From JAJPXC01 sp964562375 (GTDB taxonomy: Bacteria > Bacteroidota > Bacteroidia > Bacteroidales > Muribaculaceae), in the NCBI GenBank assembly GCA_964562375.1, contig CAZLSW010000009.1:1-63492 (forward strand): 63,492 nt of DNA, given 5' to 3'. Each line of letters begins with the position of its first letter. The stretch's first letter is position 1. The notes beneath the pieces were generated by a model. The model saw only the letters and a program-made list of their open reading frames with translations, did no database searches and was not told where the DNA came from. Shown here in pieces: positions 1-11,852 of this stretch. Made by a program: the position numbers and the translations under genes.

Positions 1-58
1 TAGGCCGCGTTGGGGACTTTCACCCGTTAGATTATGCCCATGTCGGGCGAACAAGAAA

Positions 59-93
59 GGAGGCAAGTCGCTTTCAGTGAGCAACCTGCCTCC
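59..93 (-). terminator. Probable Rho-independent terminator of ppdK
   Basis: On the minus strand GGAGGCA and TGCCTCC form a 7-bp stem around a 21-nt loop, followed by TTTCTTGTT. It lies about 30 bases past the ppdK stop codon. The long loop and imperfect T tract make it a moderate call. Confidence 0.5.
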
Positions 94-124
94 TAACTTG
101 CTTGTTATGTGGGTCTATGCCTCA

Positions 125-2836
<2,712 letters not shown>

Positions 2837-2913
2837 TGGTGATTTGGTTATTTAATGAGTTATATAAGGATATGTAAAAATTCGTTAACAGGCGTTTGTC
2901 ACTAACGCAACCG

Positions 2914-2921
2914 CAAATTTA
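2914..2921 (-). promoter_or_regulatory. Candidate ppdK promoter, -7 box
   Basis: TAAATTTG on the minus strand matches the Bacteroidetes sigma-ABfr -7 consensus TAnnTTTG, about 78 bases before the ppdK start. The nearest TTTG (2945-2948) is 23 rather than 20 bases upstream, so the -33 element is weaker. Confidence 0.5.
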
Positions 2922-2967
2922 CTCATTTCGGTTGAAACTGCATTCAAATAAACCATATTTTTTGTTG

Positions 2968-2981
2968 ATTTTCGCGAAAAT
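2968..2981. promoter_or_regulatory. 14-bp perfect palindrome, candidate operator
   Basis: ATTTTCGCGAAAAT reads the same on both strands. It lies between the divergent promoters of ppdK and the AlbA_2/helicase operon. There is no T tract, so a DNA-binding site is more likely than a terminator. Function is inferred from position only. Confidence 0.35.
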
Positions 2982-3036
2982 TGTTGAAAATTGTAAAAAC
3001 ACCTGCTATTTATTAGGCATTACGACTATATTTTTC

Positions 3037-3067
3037 TTGAAGTTTACATCGGAAAAACGTAACTTTG
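3037..3067 (+). promoter_or_regulatory. Promoter of the AlbA_2/helicase operon
   Basis: TTG at 3037-3039, a 20-base spacer, then TAACTTTG at 3060-3067: a full match to the Bacteroidetes -33/-7 architecture. It predicts a transcription start near 3073, about 25 bases before the ATG at 3099, with an A-rich leader typical of the phylum. Confidence 0.75.
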
Positions 3068-3098
3068 CTTTCTCATTATTAAAAATTAAGTTTCGACT

Positions 3099-6000
3099 AT
3101 GGAAAAAGTAATTGTCAAATGTCACGGCACGCAAGCCGTCAAAGGAAAGTTTTATTACACGGTAAAATATAACGGGGAGGAGGAATTGGTGGAGCTTTTG
3201 CCCACGCAGTCGAAAACGAAGCATCCCAAGGAGCTTACGTGCCTGGTGTCGATTGACGGTGGCCGCGTGAAATTGGTGCAGGACCGCGAGTGGATTATGG
3301 GCAATCATTACCAGCCTGGCAGGGAATACGATTTCAATGTGAGAGGCGAGGTGCAACAGGGGCACAAGGTGATTGACCAATTCGGCTATGCGCATATATG
3401 GAATCATCCGCAGTCGTTGCATATCAAATCGGGCGACGCTATCAAGTTGAAAGTGAAGGCATTGAACGGGATTAATCTGGAGTTTGAGGAGTATGTAACC
3501 CCGGAAAAGGGCGGTGGAGCAGATTTTGTGGAATTATCCTCATTAATTTCCAACACATTTCCCGAAGACGTACGCGAGGAATTAGAGTCGCTTTGCGGGC
3601 AATTACTTGATAATCCCGTATTTGAGCCAGCGCGCGTGGCTTATGACAATCAGGAGAAGCATTGGCCACTGGAATTTTTGGTGAGGCTCAACATTTATCT
3701 TGGGAGCTCGGAGGCGGAGGACGATAGCCGCTACGCCACGTTGTTCCGGTCGCTTTCGTTCCACTTGCTTGAGCAGTCGGTGATTCTCAAGCGATTGTCA
3801 TCGGATGAGCGACGGCAATGGATCGACACCCTCACACCCATCGCCCAAAACGCCGAGGACTATTGGCAAGCCTCGGAGATCAACGCCAAGGGACAGGGTG
3901 AGGAATATATGAACCAGGTGTTGGACAACTTGCGCACCTCGGAGTATCTTTACCAGCCTGAGCGAAAGTTTCGCGTGATGCTCTACCTGTTCCGCATGCG
4001 TTTCGACCTGATGGCCAAGATGCTTGACAGCGTGTGTGACATCCTCGTGGCGGGCAACAAAAACAACTGGAAAAACGAGCCGTTCCGCGGGGGCTTCGTG
4101 AAGATGCTGGAGATCTTTATATCCACTTACCGCGTCACGGCAATCCGTAACCGCGGAGTAAAGCTCATCCATCAGTTGATCAAGGCGATAGCAATTCAAC
4201 TGTTGCTCTCCAACGATAGCGACACCATCGATCGTCGCCTTAACCGGGCCACCTATTACCGATTGCTGGCCTACATCGACCGTTACGCCTCGGACAAACT
4301 GCTTCACGACGCCTTGATGTGCCTGCTCACCCCCTATAACGAGACGCTGGAATACGGCTGGGCCGACGTTCAAAACCTCAACTCGCTTTATCTACAGGCC
4401 GCTTATCGTCGACGCCCCGACGCCTCCCCCGATTTCCAGCCATGGGAATTCAAGAGCGATAACGGCGTGCTGTGGCTCGACAATAACGGTGTAACCATCG
4501 CTTCAGAAAATGGTGGCAACGAGGTGAAAGTAAGCGATATATGTGATTGGGAGCGATTAACAGTGCGCTTAGGGACATCCAAGCCTAAGAAGAGCAAAGG
4601 CACCACGTTGGAAAGCCTGTCGGGCTTCTGGGACGCCATAATCGAGGGGATGTCAGAGAAGCCTCGCGTCATGCCAGCGCAGGAGGAAAAAGAGCCTACG
4701 ATTCCCGAGCCGGGGGCTTACACCTTTGTGGAGGCAATCTCGGAAGACGCCGAGAACACATGCTTCAAGTGCCGTATTAGCGATAAGCGATACAAGGGGG
4801 AGGGCATCCTGGAGAAGAACGAGATAGTAAGTTACCTGAAAGGTGGCCGCGACAACCTGCTGCAAACCAAGGATAAATTCGGACGTCCGCTCAAACTTCC
4901 CGTGAGGGTTATGGGTGATCCCGATGCCGACGGCCAACTCCGTTTCTCCATGGTGGAGGATGTGCTGGAATGGGAAAACAAAACCCAGAAAGCCGGTGCC
5001 ACTGTGGAGGTGCGCATCAACGACACCAATGGCATCATCCCTTATGGCAAAAACGGATACCAACGCGGATACGTGGGAATCACTTTTGAGGGCGTACCCG
5101 CCTTTGTAAGGGAGGAGGACGGGAAATATCCTCAAAAAGGCGACGTGATCACGGCTTGTATCGAGGAGTTGCGCCCCTCGGGCCAGGTAACATGCGAGTA
5201 TATCGGGAAATCCAACGCTTGGTTTACGGCCCATGACGCTTTGGGCAACCTCTTGCGCGCGGTAAGCCGATATTATGCCGAAGATGAGGATGAAAGCGAA
5301 GAGGAGCTCCCACAAGCCGCGGTAGAGCGTAAAGCCGTCACCGAGGATATGATGCTCGAAATTGTGGGTATACTCGACCGCTATGCGGTAATCCACTCCG
5401 ATAAACGCATGGCTTTCAGCGCCCTTGCCGTAGCCCGTATCATCAGCCGGCTGGTAGGTTCCAAGGAAGGCGATGAGTATTATAATCGTCGCTGCCGCCT
5501 GTTGATAGATTTCGAGAAATACGAGCAAAGCGGAATCATCGACGAGCACACCCTCCAAGCCTTGGCCCAGGACATGACCTCGGAGGCCTTCAAGAACGAT
5601 TACCTGGTCAACGAGGCCTTTTCCAAGTTTCAGATTCTCGAGGCCATGGGCAAGCGCCACAACGTGGAGAAGCTAAGGGAAATCAGCGGCTCCGACCATC
5701 GCCCCAACATCCGCAACGCGGCCAATCTCGCCATCGCCTATATCCTCTCCTGGGGCCAGAACATTCCCGAGATCGACACACGCCTGCGCGAACGTATATA
5801 TCAGCTGCTCGAGCTCAACATCACTATCTCGGACGACAGCGATTACGGGGCCCTAGAAACCCAAACCAAGGAGTACAAGACCTCGGTGGTTTACCCTGGC
5901 AATTCCATGCTACCGGCCAAGGATGTGCAAGGAGCCGTGATCATGCAGGTGGTCGACTCCATGCTCAACTCCGACGACGGTGGCACAATCTACTTCGGTG

Positions 6001-6314
6001 TCGACGACAATGGCATGGCCGTGGGCCTGGACAACGACTTGAAATATCTCGAGTTGACCCGTGACGGATACGACCGTTACATTCGCGGGTGGATTTACCG
6101 CGAGCTCGGGCAGGTGGCCAACTCGCTATGCAACGGCTCATGGGAATCGACACGCGGCTGCGATGTATACCGCCTTGACATCAAGCCAGCGCCCGAGCTT
6201 ATCCCCTTCCGCGGCGACTTCTGGCAACGACAAGGCTCGGAAAAACATGTGCTCACCAAGGAGGATCTCCCCACTATCCGTCAACTTCACGCCCAGGCTA
6301 TGGCGAAAAAATAA
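3099..6314 (+). CDS. Large protein with C-terminal AlbA_2 (Schlafen-like) domain
   Basis: 1071 residues, no signal peptide, so cytoplasmic. I do not recognise most of it. The N-terminal 130 residues are beta-rich and could be an OB-like or cold-shock-like fold. Residues about 150-450 look all-helical. Residues about 545-710 again look like small beta domains. Residues about 917-1063 fit AlbA_2 (PF04326): KEYKTSVV, then DGGTIYFGVDDNGMAVGL, the family's GGT..+GV.D.G signature. AlbA_2 domains bind nucleic acid and occur in regulators and defence proteins. It has its own promoter and is followed 17 bases later by the giant helicase gene, so both are probably co-expressed and may act together. A nucleic-acid sensing role is inferred. 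Confidence 0.75.
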   Translation: MEKVIVKCHGTQAVKGKFYYTVKYNGEEELVELLPTQSKTKHPKELTCLVSIDGGRVKLVQDREWIMGNHYQPGREYDFNVRGEVQQGHKVIDQFGYAHIWNHPQSLHIKSGDAIKLKVKALNGINLEFEEYVTPEKGGGADFVELSSLISNTFPEDVREELESLCGQLLDNPVFEPARVAYDNQEKHWPLEFLVRLNIYLGSSEAEDDSRYATLFRSLSFHLLEQSVILKRLSSDERRQWIDTLTPIAQNAEDYWQASEINAKGQGEEYMNQVLDNLRTSEYLYQPERKFRVMLYLFRMRFDLMAKMLDSVCDILVAGNKNNWKNEPFRGGFVKMLEIFISTYRVTAIRNRGVKLIHQLIKAIAIQLLLSNDSDTIDRRLNRATYYRLLAYIDRYASDKLLHDALMCLLTPYNETLEYGWADVQNLNSLYLQAAYRRRPDASPDFQPWEFKSDNGVLWLDNNGVTIASENGGNEVKVSDICDWERLTVRLGTSKPKKSKGTTLESLSGFWDAIIEGMSEKPRVMPAQEEKEPTIPEPGAYTFVEAISEDAENTCFKCRISDKRYKGEGILEKNEIVSYLKGGRDNLLQTKDKFGRPLKLPVRVMGDPDADGQLRFSMVEDVLEWENKTQKAGATVEVRINDTNGIIPYGKNGYQRGYVGITFEGVPAFVREEDGKYPQKGDVITACIEELRPSGQVTCEYIGKSNAWFTAHDALGNLLRAVSRYYAEDEDESEEELPQAAVERKAVTEDMMLEIVGILDRYAVIHSDKRMAFSALAVARIISRLVGSKEGDEYYNRRCRLLIDFEKYEQSGIIDEHTLQALAQDMTSEAFKNDYLVNEAFSKFQILEAMGKRHNVEKLREISGSDHRPNIRNAANLAIAYILSWGQNIPEIDTRLRERIYQLLELNITISDDSDYGALETQTKEYKTSVVYPGNSMLPAKDVQGAVIMQVVDSMLNSDDGGTIYFGVDDNGMAVGLDNDLKYLELTRDGYDRYIRGWIYRELGQVANSLCNGSWESTRGCDVYRLDIKPAPELIPFRGDFWQRQGSEKHVLTKEDLPTIRQLHAQAMAKK

Positions 6315-6331
6315 TCTGGTACTTCAACATC

Positions 6332-9300
6332 ATGAACACCTCCAACAACAACCCGATAGAATCCCGATTCCCGTTTCTCCCCGACTGGGACGGAGAAATC
6401 ACATTGGAATACTCAGCGGAGATCAACTTCGCGATGGTGCACAACTACCAATCGCCCATGGCTCGCTGCATAATCCACAACAATGGCGACAGGGCCTGGA
6501 CCGACGTGACCGTGTCCATCGAGAGCGAATCGCTCAAGCCAGTAGTCCACCGTATCCAATCGGTGTCGCCACACACCAGTGTAGACATCACCAAAGATAT
6601 TCTGCTCATTCCCGATGCCGACGAGATGATGAGGCTTACAGAGCCCAAACTCACATCTTTCAGTATTCGCGTCACTGTAGGCGAGACCGAGGCCTTCAAG
6701 ATGGAGAATCCGGTGAGGCTGATGGCCTATGACCAATGGCTTGGCGCGTCGAAACACCCCGAGATGTTGGCTGCTTTCGTCATGCCCAATCATCCGTTGA
6801 TCTCGCGGGTGTTGGCGGCCGCGTCGCGCTTTATGGAGGAGTGGACCGGCTCCAGCGCACTCGACGAATATCAGAGCGGCGACCCCAACCGTGCCCGCTT
6901 GCAAGTGGCCGCGATTTACGAGGCGCTTCGCTCCGAGGGACTTATCTATGTTTCGGCAAAGGCCAGCTTTGAGGAATCGGGGCAATGCATCCGCACAGTC
7001 GACCGAGTGCTTACCGATAAGCTGGGAACTTGCATTGACCTCAGCGTTCTCTTTGCCTCGTGCCTGGAAGCGATTGGTATTCAGCCGATTTTGGCACTAT
7101 TGAAGGGGCACGCTTTTGTGGGAGCTTGGCTTGCCCCACATATCGGTGAGATGATTGGCGACGACGCCGATTACCTTCTCAAAAATCTAGCCGACGGGAT
7201 AAGCGAACTGGTGGTTGTCGAAACCACGTTGCTCACCTCCTCGGGTTCGCCCGATTTCGAGCAGGCAGTGGAGCAGGCTGTCACCAAGCTGAAGCGACCC
7301 GATAGCCTCAATTGTTACATCAACGTGGCCGAATGCCGTTTCAAGGGCATACGTCCCCTACCGATGCGAGTAATGAAGGACGACCAATGGGTGGTGGTCA
7401 ACGATACCGAAGGGCGTGACAATGCCACCACCAAGATGCGACGCGTCGACCGTTACGACCTCTCGGCTTACGACGCCGAGGGAGCGTCGATCAGCAAGTT
7501 CACCGTGTGGGAGCGCAAACTGCTCGATTTCTCGCTGCACAACAATCTGCTGAACATGAAGCTCGGCAAGCGCATCATCCCCATTGTGTCGTTCAATATC
7601 GATGCCTTGGAGGACGAGCTGCAAGCCGGCAAGCGATTCCGAGTGATGCCCTTCCCGTTGCCCACGGCCACCGAGGCTCCAGGCAAAATATACGACTCCT
7701 CGCTGTACCCTGCTTTGGAGGAGCCTGTAACGCAGCAACTTTCCAATGGCGTTATCTATTCGTTTCACACCGAGGAGGCGCTCAAGGACGCCCTGAAATA
7801 TGTGTACCGTAAATCGCGCACGTCGCTCGAGGAAAATGGCGCCAACTGCCTGTACCTGGCCTTGGGAGCGCTGAAGTGGTACGAAACCGAGCATAGCAGC
7901 AACCCGCGCTACGCCCCTATCCTGCTTCTTCCTATCGAGATTATCCGGGGCACGCGGGGCTCGGGCTACACCATAAGGATGCGCGATGAGGAGATTGCTC
8001 TCAACATCACCCTCACCGAGATGCTCAAGCAGCAACACGACATCGACTTGTCGTGCTTGAACACACTCCCCACCGACCACTCGGGCGTCGACGTCAAGAA
8101 GATTTTCGCTATAATCCGCGACAAAATACTCAACAAGCGAGGATGGAACGTGATCGACGAGACGATGATCGGCTTGTTCTCGTTCTCGAAATTCGTGATG
8201 TGGCACGACATCCACACCAACGCCCCCCTGCTGATGGAGAATCCCATCATATCGAGCCTTGTGGAAGGGCGCCTTAAGATTGACCTGGTCAATTCCTCGA
8301 CCGACGCGCGGGAGGCCGATCTTTCTTGCCGCCCCGAGGAGTTCACCCTCCCCATCGACGTTGACTCATCTCAGCTCGAGGCGATTATCGACTCGGGCAA
8401 AGGACATAGCTTCATCCTCCACGGGCCTCCCGGAACGGGCAAGTCGCAGACAATCACCAACATGATCGCCAACGCGCTGTATCAGGGGAAACGGGTGTTG
8501 TTTGTGGCCGAGAAGATGGCGGCGCTGTCGGTTGTACAATCGCGTTTGGAGAAAATCGGCCTGGCGCCATTTTGCCTGGAATTACATTCCAACAAAGTCA
8601 CAAAGCAACATTTTCTCGAGCAGATGGACATGGCGCTCAATGTAGTGCACACCAATCCCTCCAGCGTTTACAAGCAAGAGGCCGACGCTCTATATCAAAA
8701 ACGCTGCCAACTGATGAGCTACGTCGAGGGAATGCATCGCCGCTTGCCCCAGGTGGAATATTCGCTGCACGATTGCATCGCGAGATACAACGCGATTGAC
8801 GGCGATGAGATAGAGGTGGAGGTCGACTATTTTAAGGGTCTATCCATGCGCCAAATAGAGCGCTTGAGCGAAAAGATCGAGCGCCTCGACACGATTTTCC
8901 AAATCACTGGAAATCCATCGGATGGTGAGTACCGCGGGCTTCATATGCGCGACGGCTCGGTGGAAGCTGAGCGGTCGGTGAAAAAGCACATCTCAGCGGC
9001 CAAGCGCAAGCTTGACAAAATCGACAACAACCAGCTCCTGCGCCTATTGGAGGACATCCCGGCTCTGCTCGAGCTCGAGACAGCCAACAACTCGGCGCTC
9101 GCCCTCGACGAGATCCATCGCGACCTGCTGGGGCGTTACGGTCAAGGGATATTCTCCACCGATCTAGGCGCCATGAGCCGCGAGTGGCGAATGCACGGCG
9201 ACCGATGGTTCCTCCCCCGTTATTTTGGTCGACGGTCGATGCTTAAACGTTACGCCATGACCGCCGCTGACGTGGAATATCTAATCGAGGCTAACGAGCA

Positions 9301-11839
9301 GATCAACTCCCACCAAGCCACATTGTATCCTCACAGCGCCCAGCTCGACGATATATTTGGGAAGGACCGTCGCAAGACAAAGGCCGATATCACCAACTGT
9401 CTGGAACTGAAGCAAGTGCTGGAACTGCTTGACCAAGTGGCAACGGTGGAGGTCGACTCAGTGCAATTGCCCGAGGCGTTTAACCGATGGGACGCCGGCA
9501 GCTCCGACATGCGGTCGTGGTACCTGTGGTGCAAGGAGCGCGACGAGCTTGCCGCCCTGCATCTTCAACCGGTCATCGACTATATTATCACCGGCAAGCA
9601 TTCGGGACTGGAGGCATCCAAGGCGTTCCAAAAAGGGCTGTATCGAGCTTTGGCAGTGGAGATTATCAATTCCAACGAGGAATTGCGTTTCTTCAACGGA
9701 TTGCTGTTCGACCAGGTGATTGAGGAGTATCGCCACCTCACCTCGCGCTTCCAGCAACTAAGCATGCGTGAGCTATACATGCGACTGGCATCGCGTATCC
9801 CCTCGATGGCGATGGAGGCGCTTGAAAACTCGGAGGTGGGTATACTCAAGCGCAATATCCGCAACAACGGCCGTGGCAACTCCATCCGCCGCATTATCGA
9901 CCAGATACCGACGTTGTTGCCCAAGCTGTGTCCATGCATGTTGATGAGCCCGCTCTCAGTGGCACAGTATCTCGACATCAATAACGATAAAGTCGACTTG
10001 GTGATTTTCGACGAGGCGTCGCAAATGCCTACCTCCGAGGCTATTGGCGCGATTGCCCGCGGCAAAGCTTTAATAGTAGTGGGCGATCCCAAGCAGATGC
10101 CGCCCACGAGTTTCTTCACGGCTTCTTCGGTGAGCGAGGACGAAGCCTCAATCGACGATATGGAAAGTATATTGGACGACTGCCTGGCCATGTCAATACC
10201 CTCGCGCTACCTCACGTGGCACTATCGCAGCAAGCACGAGAGCCTTATCGCTTTCAGCAATTCCCAATATTACGGGGGCAAGCTGCTCACCTTCCCCTCG
10301 GTTGACGACCAAGCCCGCAAGGTGTCGCTACGGGTCATCGAGGGGGTATACCAGCGTAGTGGTGCCCGAGTCAACCTCCCGGAGGCGCAAGCCGTGGTAG
10401 CTGAGGTGTTGCGTCGCCTGGCCGATCCCATGCTGTCTAAGCGCAGCATCGGCATTGTATCGTTCAGCAAAGTTCAACAGGACAAAATCGAGGACCTGCT
10501 CACCGACGAGCTTGCCCACCGTCCCGAGCTCGAAACGCTCGCTTACGACTCCCCTGAGCCTATTTTTATCAAGAACTTGGAGAACGTACAGGGCGACGAG
10601 CGCGACGTAATCCTGTTCTCGGTGGGTTACGGCCCCGACAAAAACGGCAAAGTGTCGATGAATTTCGGACCCCTGAACAAGGTGGGAGGCGAGCGGCGAT
10701 TGAATGTAGCGGTGTCGCGTGCGCGCTACGAGATGATAGTATTCTCATCGATGCGGGCCTCGCAAATCGACATCAGCCGCTCCAATTCTTTGGGAGTTGA
10801 AGGGCTGAAGAAGTTTCTGGAATTCGCCGAGAGCGGCCAGACGTCGATTTTGGCCGATAACGTCGTGTCGGCGACGAGCGATAGCGTGGCGGTAAGGATT
10901 GCCCAAGAGCTGGAAAAAAGAGGCTATCTCACACGCCTTGGAGTGGGACGCTCCCAGTTCAAGGTGGATATCGCCATTGTGGATCCTGAGCATCCCGAAA
11001 GGTATCTCCTGGGCATCATGCTCGACGGCGATTCTTACTATTCAACCAAGACGATGCGCGACCGCGAAATAGTGCAACCCACTGTACTTAAGCTTCTTAA
11101 ATGGAGGGTGATGAGGGTGTGGACTCTGGAATGGTTTGAACGTCCACAAGTGGTAATTGACTCTATTATCAATGAGTTGAGCCAGCCCCAGCCAGAAGAG
11201 GAGACTGAAGATGAGAGCAAGGACACAAAATTTGTAATGGAGGACGAGCTGAAATCGTCAACCGCAGTGCCTGCCACACCATCGACAATCAAAGGGTACA
11301 CCCGAGCCAAGATACTTGACCCTGGCGTACATCTTACCGGGCCCGAGGATTTGTCGCGCTTCGCGGGACAAGTAATGGGCCATCTTCGTCAACTTATAGA
11401 TGTGGAGCAACCTATCACCAGCTCACTTCTTTACAAGCGTATTGTGAAGATTTGGGGGTTGTCGCGTGTTTCTCCCCGAGTTCAATTGCTAGTAGACAAT
11501 CTGCTGAACACTAGTGGATTGTACAGTGTGAAAGAAGATGGTCATGGCCGCGTGTGGTGGAGCGACCAAGAAAAAGCCACACAATTCGAGGGGTTCCGTG
11601 GCGGTGGTGTTCGCGATATCATGGATATCCCCATGCTGGAGGTTAAAAACGCCATGAAATTTGTGGTGGACCAGCAAGTGGCTCTTGATCGCGACGACTT
11701 GAAACGCCTTACATCCAGTCAATTAGGGTTCACCCGCAAGGGAGCCACTATCGACACGGTGACCGACGCGGCTGTTGACGATTTGGAAAAGGAGGGTTAT
11801 GTCACCGTTGTGGGGACAAAGGTGAGCAAACTCTTATAA
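6332..11839 (+). CDS. Giant DUF4011-type SF1 helicase with C-terminal MTES_1575-like nuclease domain
   Basis: 1835 residues, cytoplasmic. Residues about 150-270 resemble a transglutaminase-like fold: Cys near 234 in GTCIDLSVLFASCLEA and His near 260 in GHAFVGAWL. From about 390, the stretch beginning WERKLLDFSLHNNLLNMK fits DUF4011. The SF1 helicase has Walker A GPPGTGKS at 698, Walker B IFDEASQMP near 1227, then VVGDPKQMPP, TWHYRSKHESLI, ENVQGDERDVI and LNVAVSRARYEM. Residues about 1520-1620 (FKVDIAIVDP, then YLLGIMLDGDSYY) fit the Vsr-like MTES_1575 restriction-endonuclease-like domain. The C-terminal 90 residues resemble DUF3320. COG1112-type helicases of this class occur in defence loci, for example Mokosh. 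The pairing with the AlbA_2 gene suggests a DNA-restricting or phage-defence operon; that role is inferred. Confidence 0.88.
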   Translation: MNTSNNNPIESRFPFLPDWDGEITLEYSAEINFAMVHNYQSPMARCIIHNNGDRAWTDVTVSIESESLKPVVHRIQSVSPHTSVDITKDILLIPDADEMMRLTEPKLTSFSIRVTVGETEAFKMENPVRLMAYDQWLGASKHPEMLAAFVMPNHPLISRVLAAASRFMEEWTGSSALDEYQSGDPNRARLQVAAIYEALRSEGLIYVSAKASFEESGQCIRTVDRVLTDKLGTCIDLSVLFASCLEAIGIQPILALLKGHAFVGAWLAPHIGEMIGDDADYLLKNLADGISELVVVETTLLTSSGSPDFEQAVEQAVTKLKRPDSLNCYINVAECRFKGIRPLPMRVMKDDQWVVVNDTEGRDNATTKMRRVDRYDLSAYDAEGASISKFTVWERKLLDFSLHNNLLNMKLGKRIIPIVSFNIDALEDELQAGKRFRVMPFPLPTATEAPGKIYDSSLYPALEEPVTQQLSNGVIYSFHTEEALKDALKYVYRKSRTSLEENGANCLYLALGALKWYETEHSSNPRYAPILLLPIEIIRGTRGSGYTIRMRDEEIALNITLTEMLKQQHDIDLSCLNTLPTDHSGVDVKKIFAIIRDKILNKRGWNVIDETMIGLFSFSKFVMWHDIHTNAPLLMENPIISSLVEGRLKIDLVNSSTDAREADLSCRPEEFTLPIDVDSSQLEAIIDSGKGHSFILHGPPGTGKSQTITNMIANALYQGKRVLFVAEKMAALSVVQSRLEKIGLAPFCLELHSNKVTKQHFLEQMDMALNVVHTNPSSVYKQEADALYQKRCQLMSYVEGMHRRLPQVEYSLHDCIARYNAIDGDEIEVEVDYFKGLSMRQIERLSEKIERLDTIFQITGNPSDGEYRGLHMRDGSVEAERSVKKHISAAKRKLDKIDNNQLLRLLEDIPALLELETANNSALALDEIHRDLLGRYGQGIFSTDLGAMSREWRMHGDRWFLPRYFGRRSMLKRYAMTAADVEYLIEANEQINSHQATLYPHSAQLDDIFGKDRRKTKADITNCLELKQVLELLDQVATVEVDSVQLPEAFNRWDAGSSDMRSWYLWCKERDELAALHLQPVIDYIITGKHSGLEASKAFQKGLYRALAVEIINSNEELRFFNGLLFDQVIEEYRHLTSRFQQLSMRELYMRLASRIPSMAMEALENSEVGILKRNIRNNGRGNSIRRIIDQIPTLLPKLCPCMLMSPLSVAQYLDINNDKVDLVIFDEASQMPTSEAIGAIARGKALIVVGDPKQMPPTSFFTASSVSEDEASIDDMESILDDCLAMSIPSRYLTWHYRSKHESLIAFSNSQYYGGKLLTFPSVDDQARKVSLRVIEGVYQRSGARVNLPEAQAVVAEVLRRLADPMLSKRSIGIVSFSKVQQDKIEDLLTDELAHRPELETLAYDSPEPIFIKNLENVQGDERDVILFSVGYGPDKNGKVSMNFGPLNKVGGERRLNVAVSRARYEMIVFSSMRASQIDISRSNSLGVEGLKKFLEFAESGQTSILADNVVSATSDSVAVRIAQELEKRGYLTRLGVGRSQFKVDIAIVDPEHPERYLLGIMLDGDSYYSTKTMRDREIVQPTVLKLLKWRVMRVWTLEWFERPQVVIDSIINELSQPQPEEETEDESKDTKFVMEDELKSSTAVPATPSTIKGYTRAKILDPGVHLTGPEDLSRFAGQVMGHLRQLIDVEQPITSSLLYKRIVKIWGLSRVSPRVQLLVDNLLNTSGLYSVKEDGHGRVWWSDQEKATQFEGFRGGGVRDIMDIPMLEVKNAMKFVVDQQVALDRDDLKRLTSSQLGFTRKGATIDTVTDAAVDDLEKEGYVTVVGTKVSKLL

Positions 11840-11852
11840 AGAGCCTTGGAGA

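Noticed and set aside
6061..6732. 223-codon plus-strand frame spanning the AlbA_2 and helicase gene junction
   Set aside because: It overlaps both real genes in another frame, with Arg/His/Pro-rich low-complexity composition and no motif.
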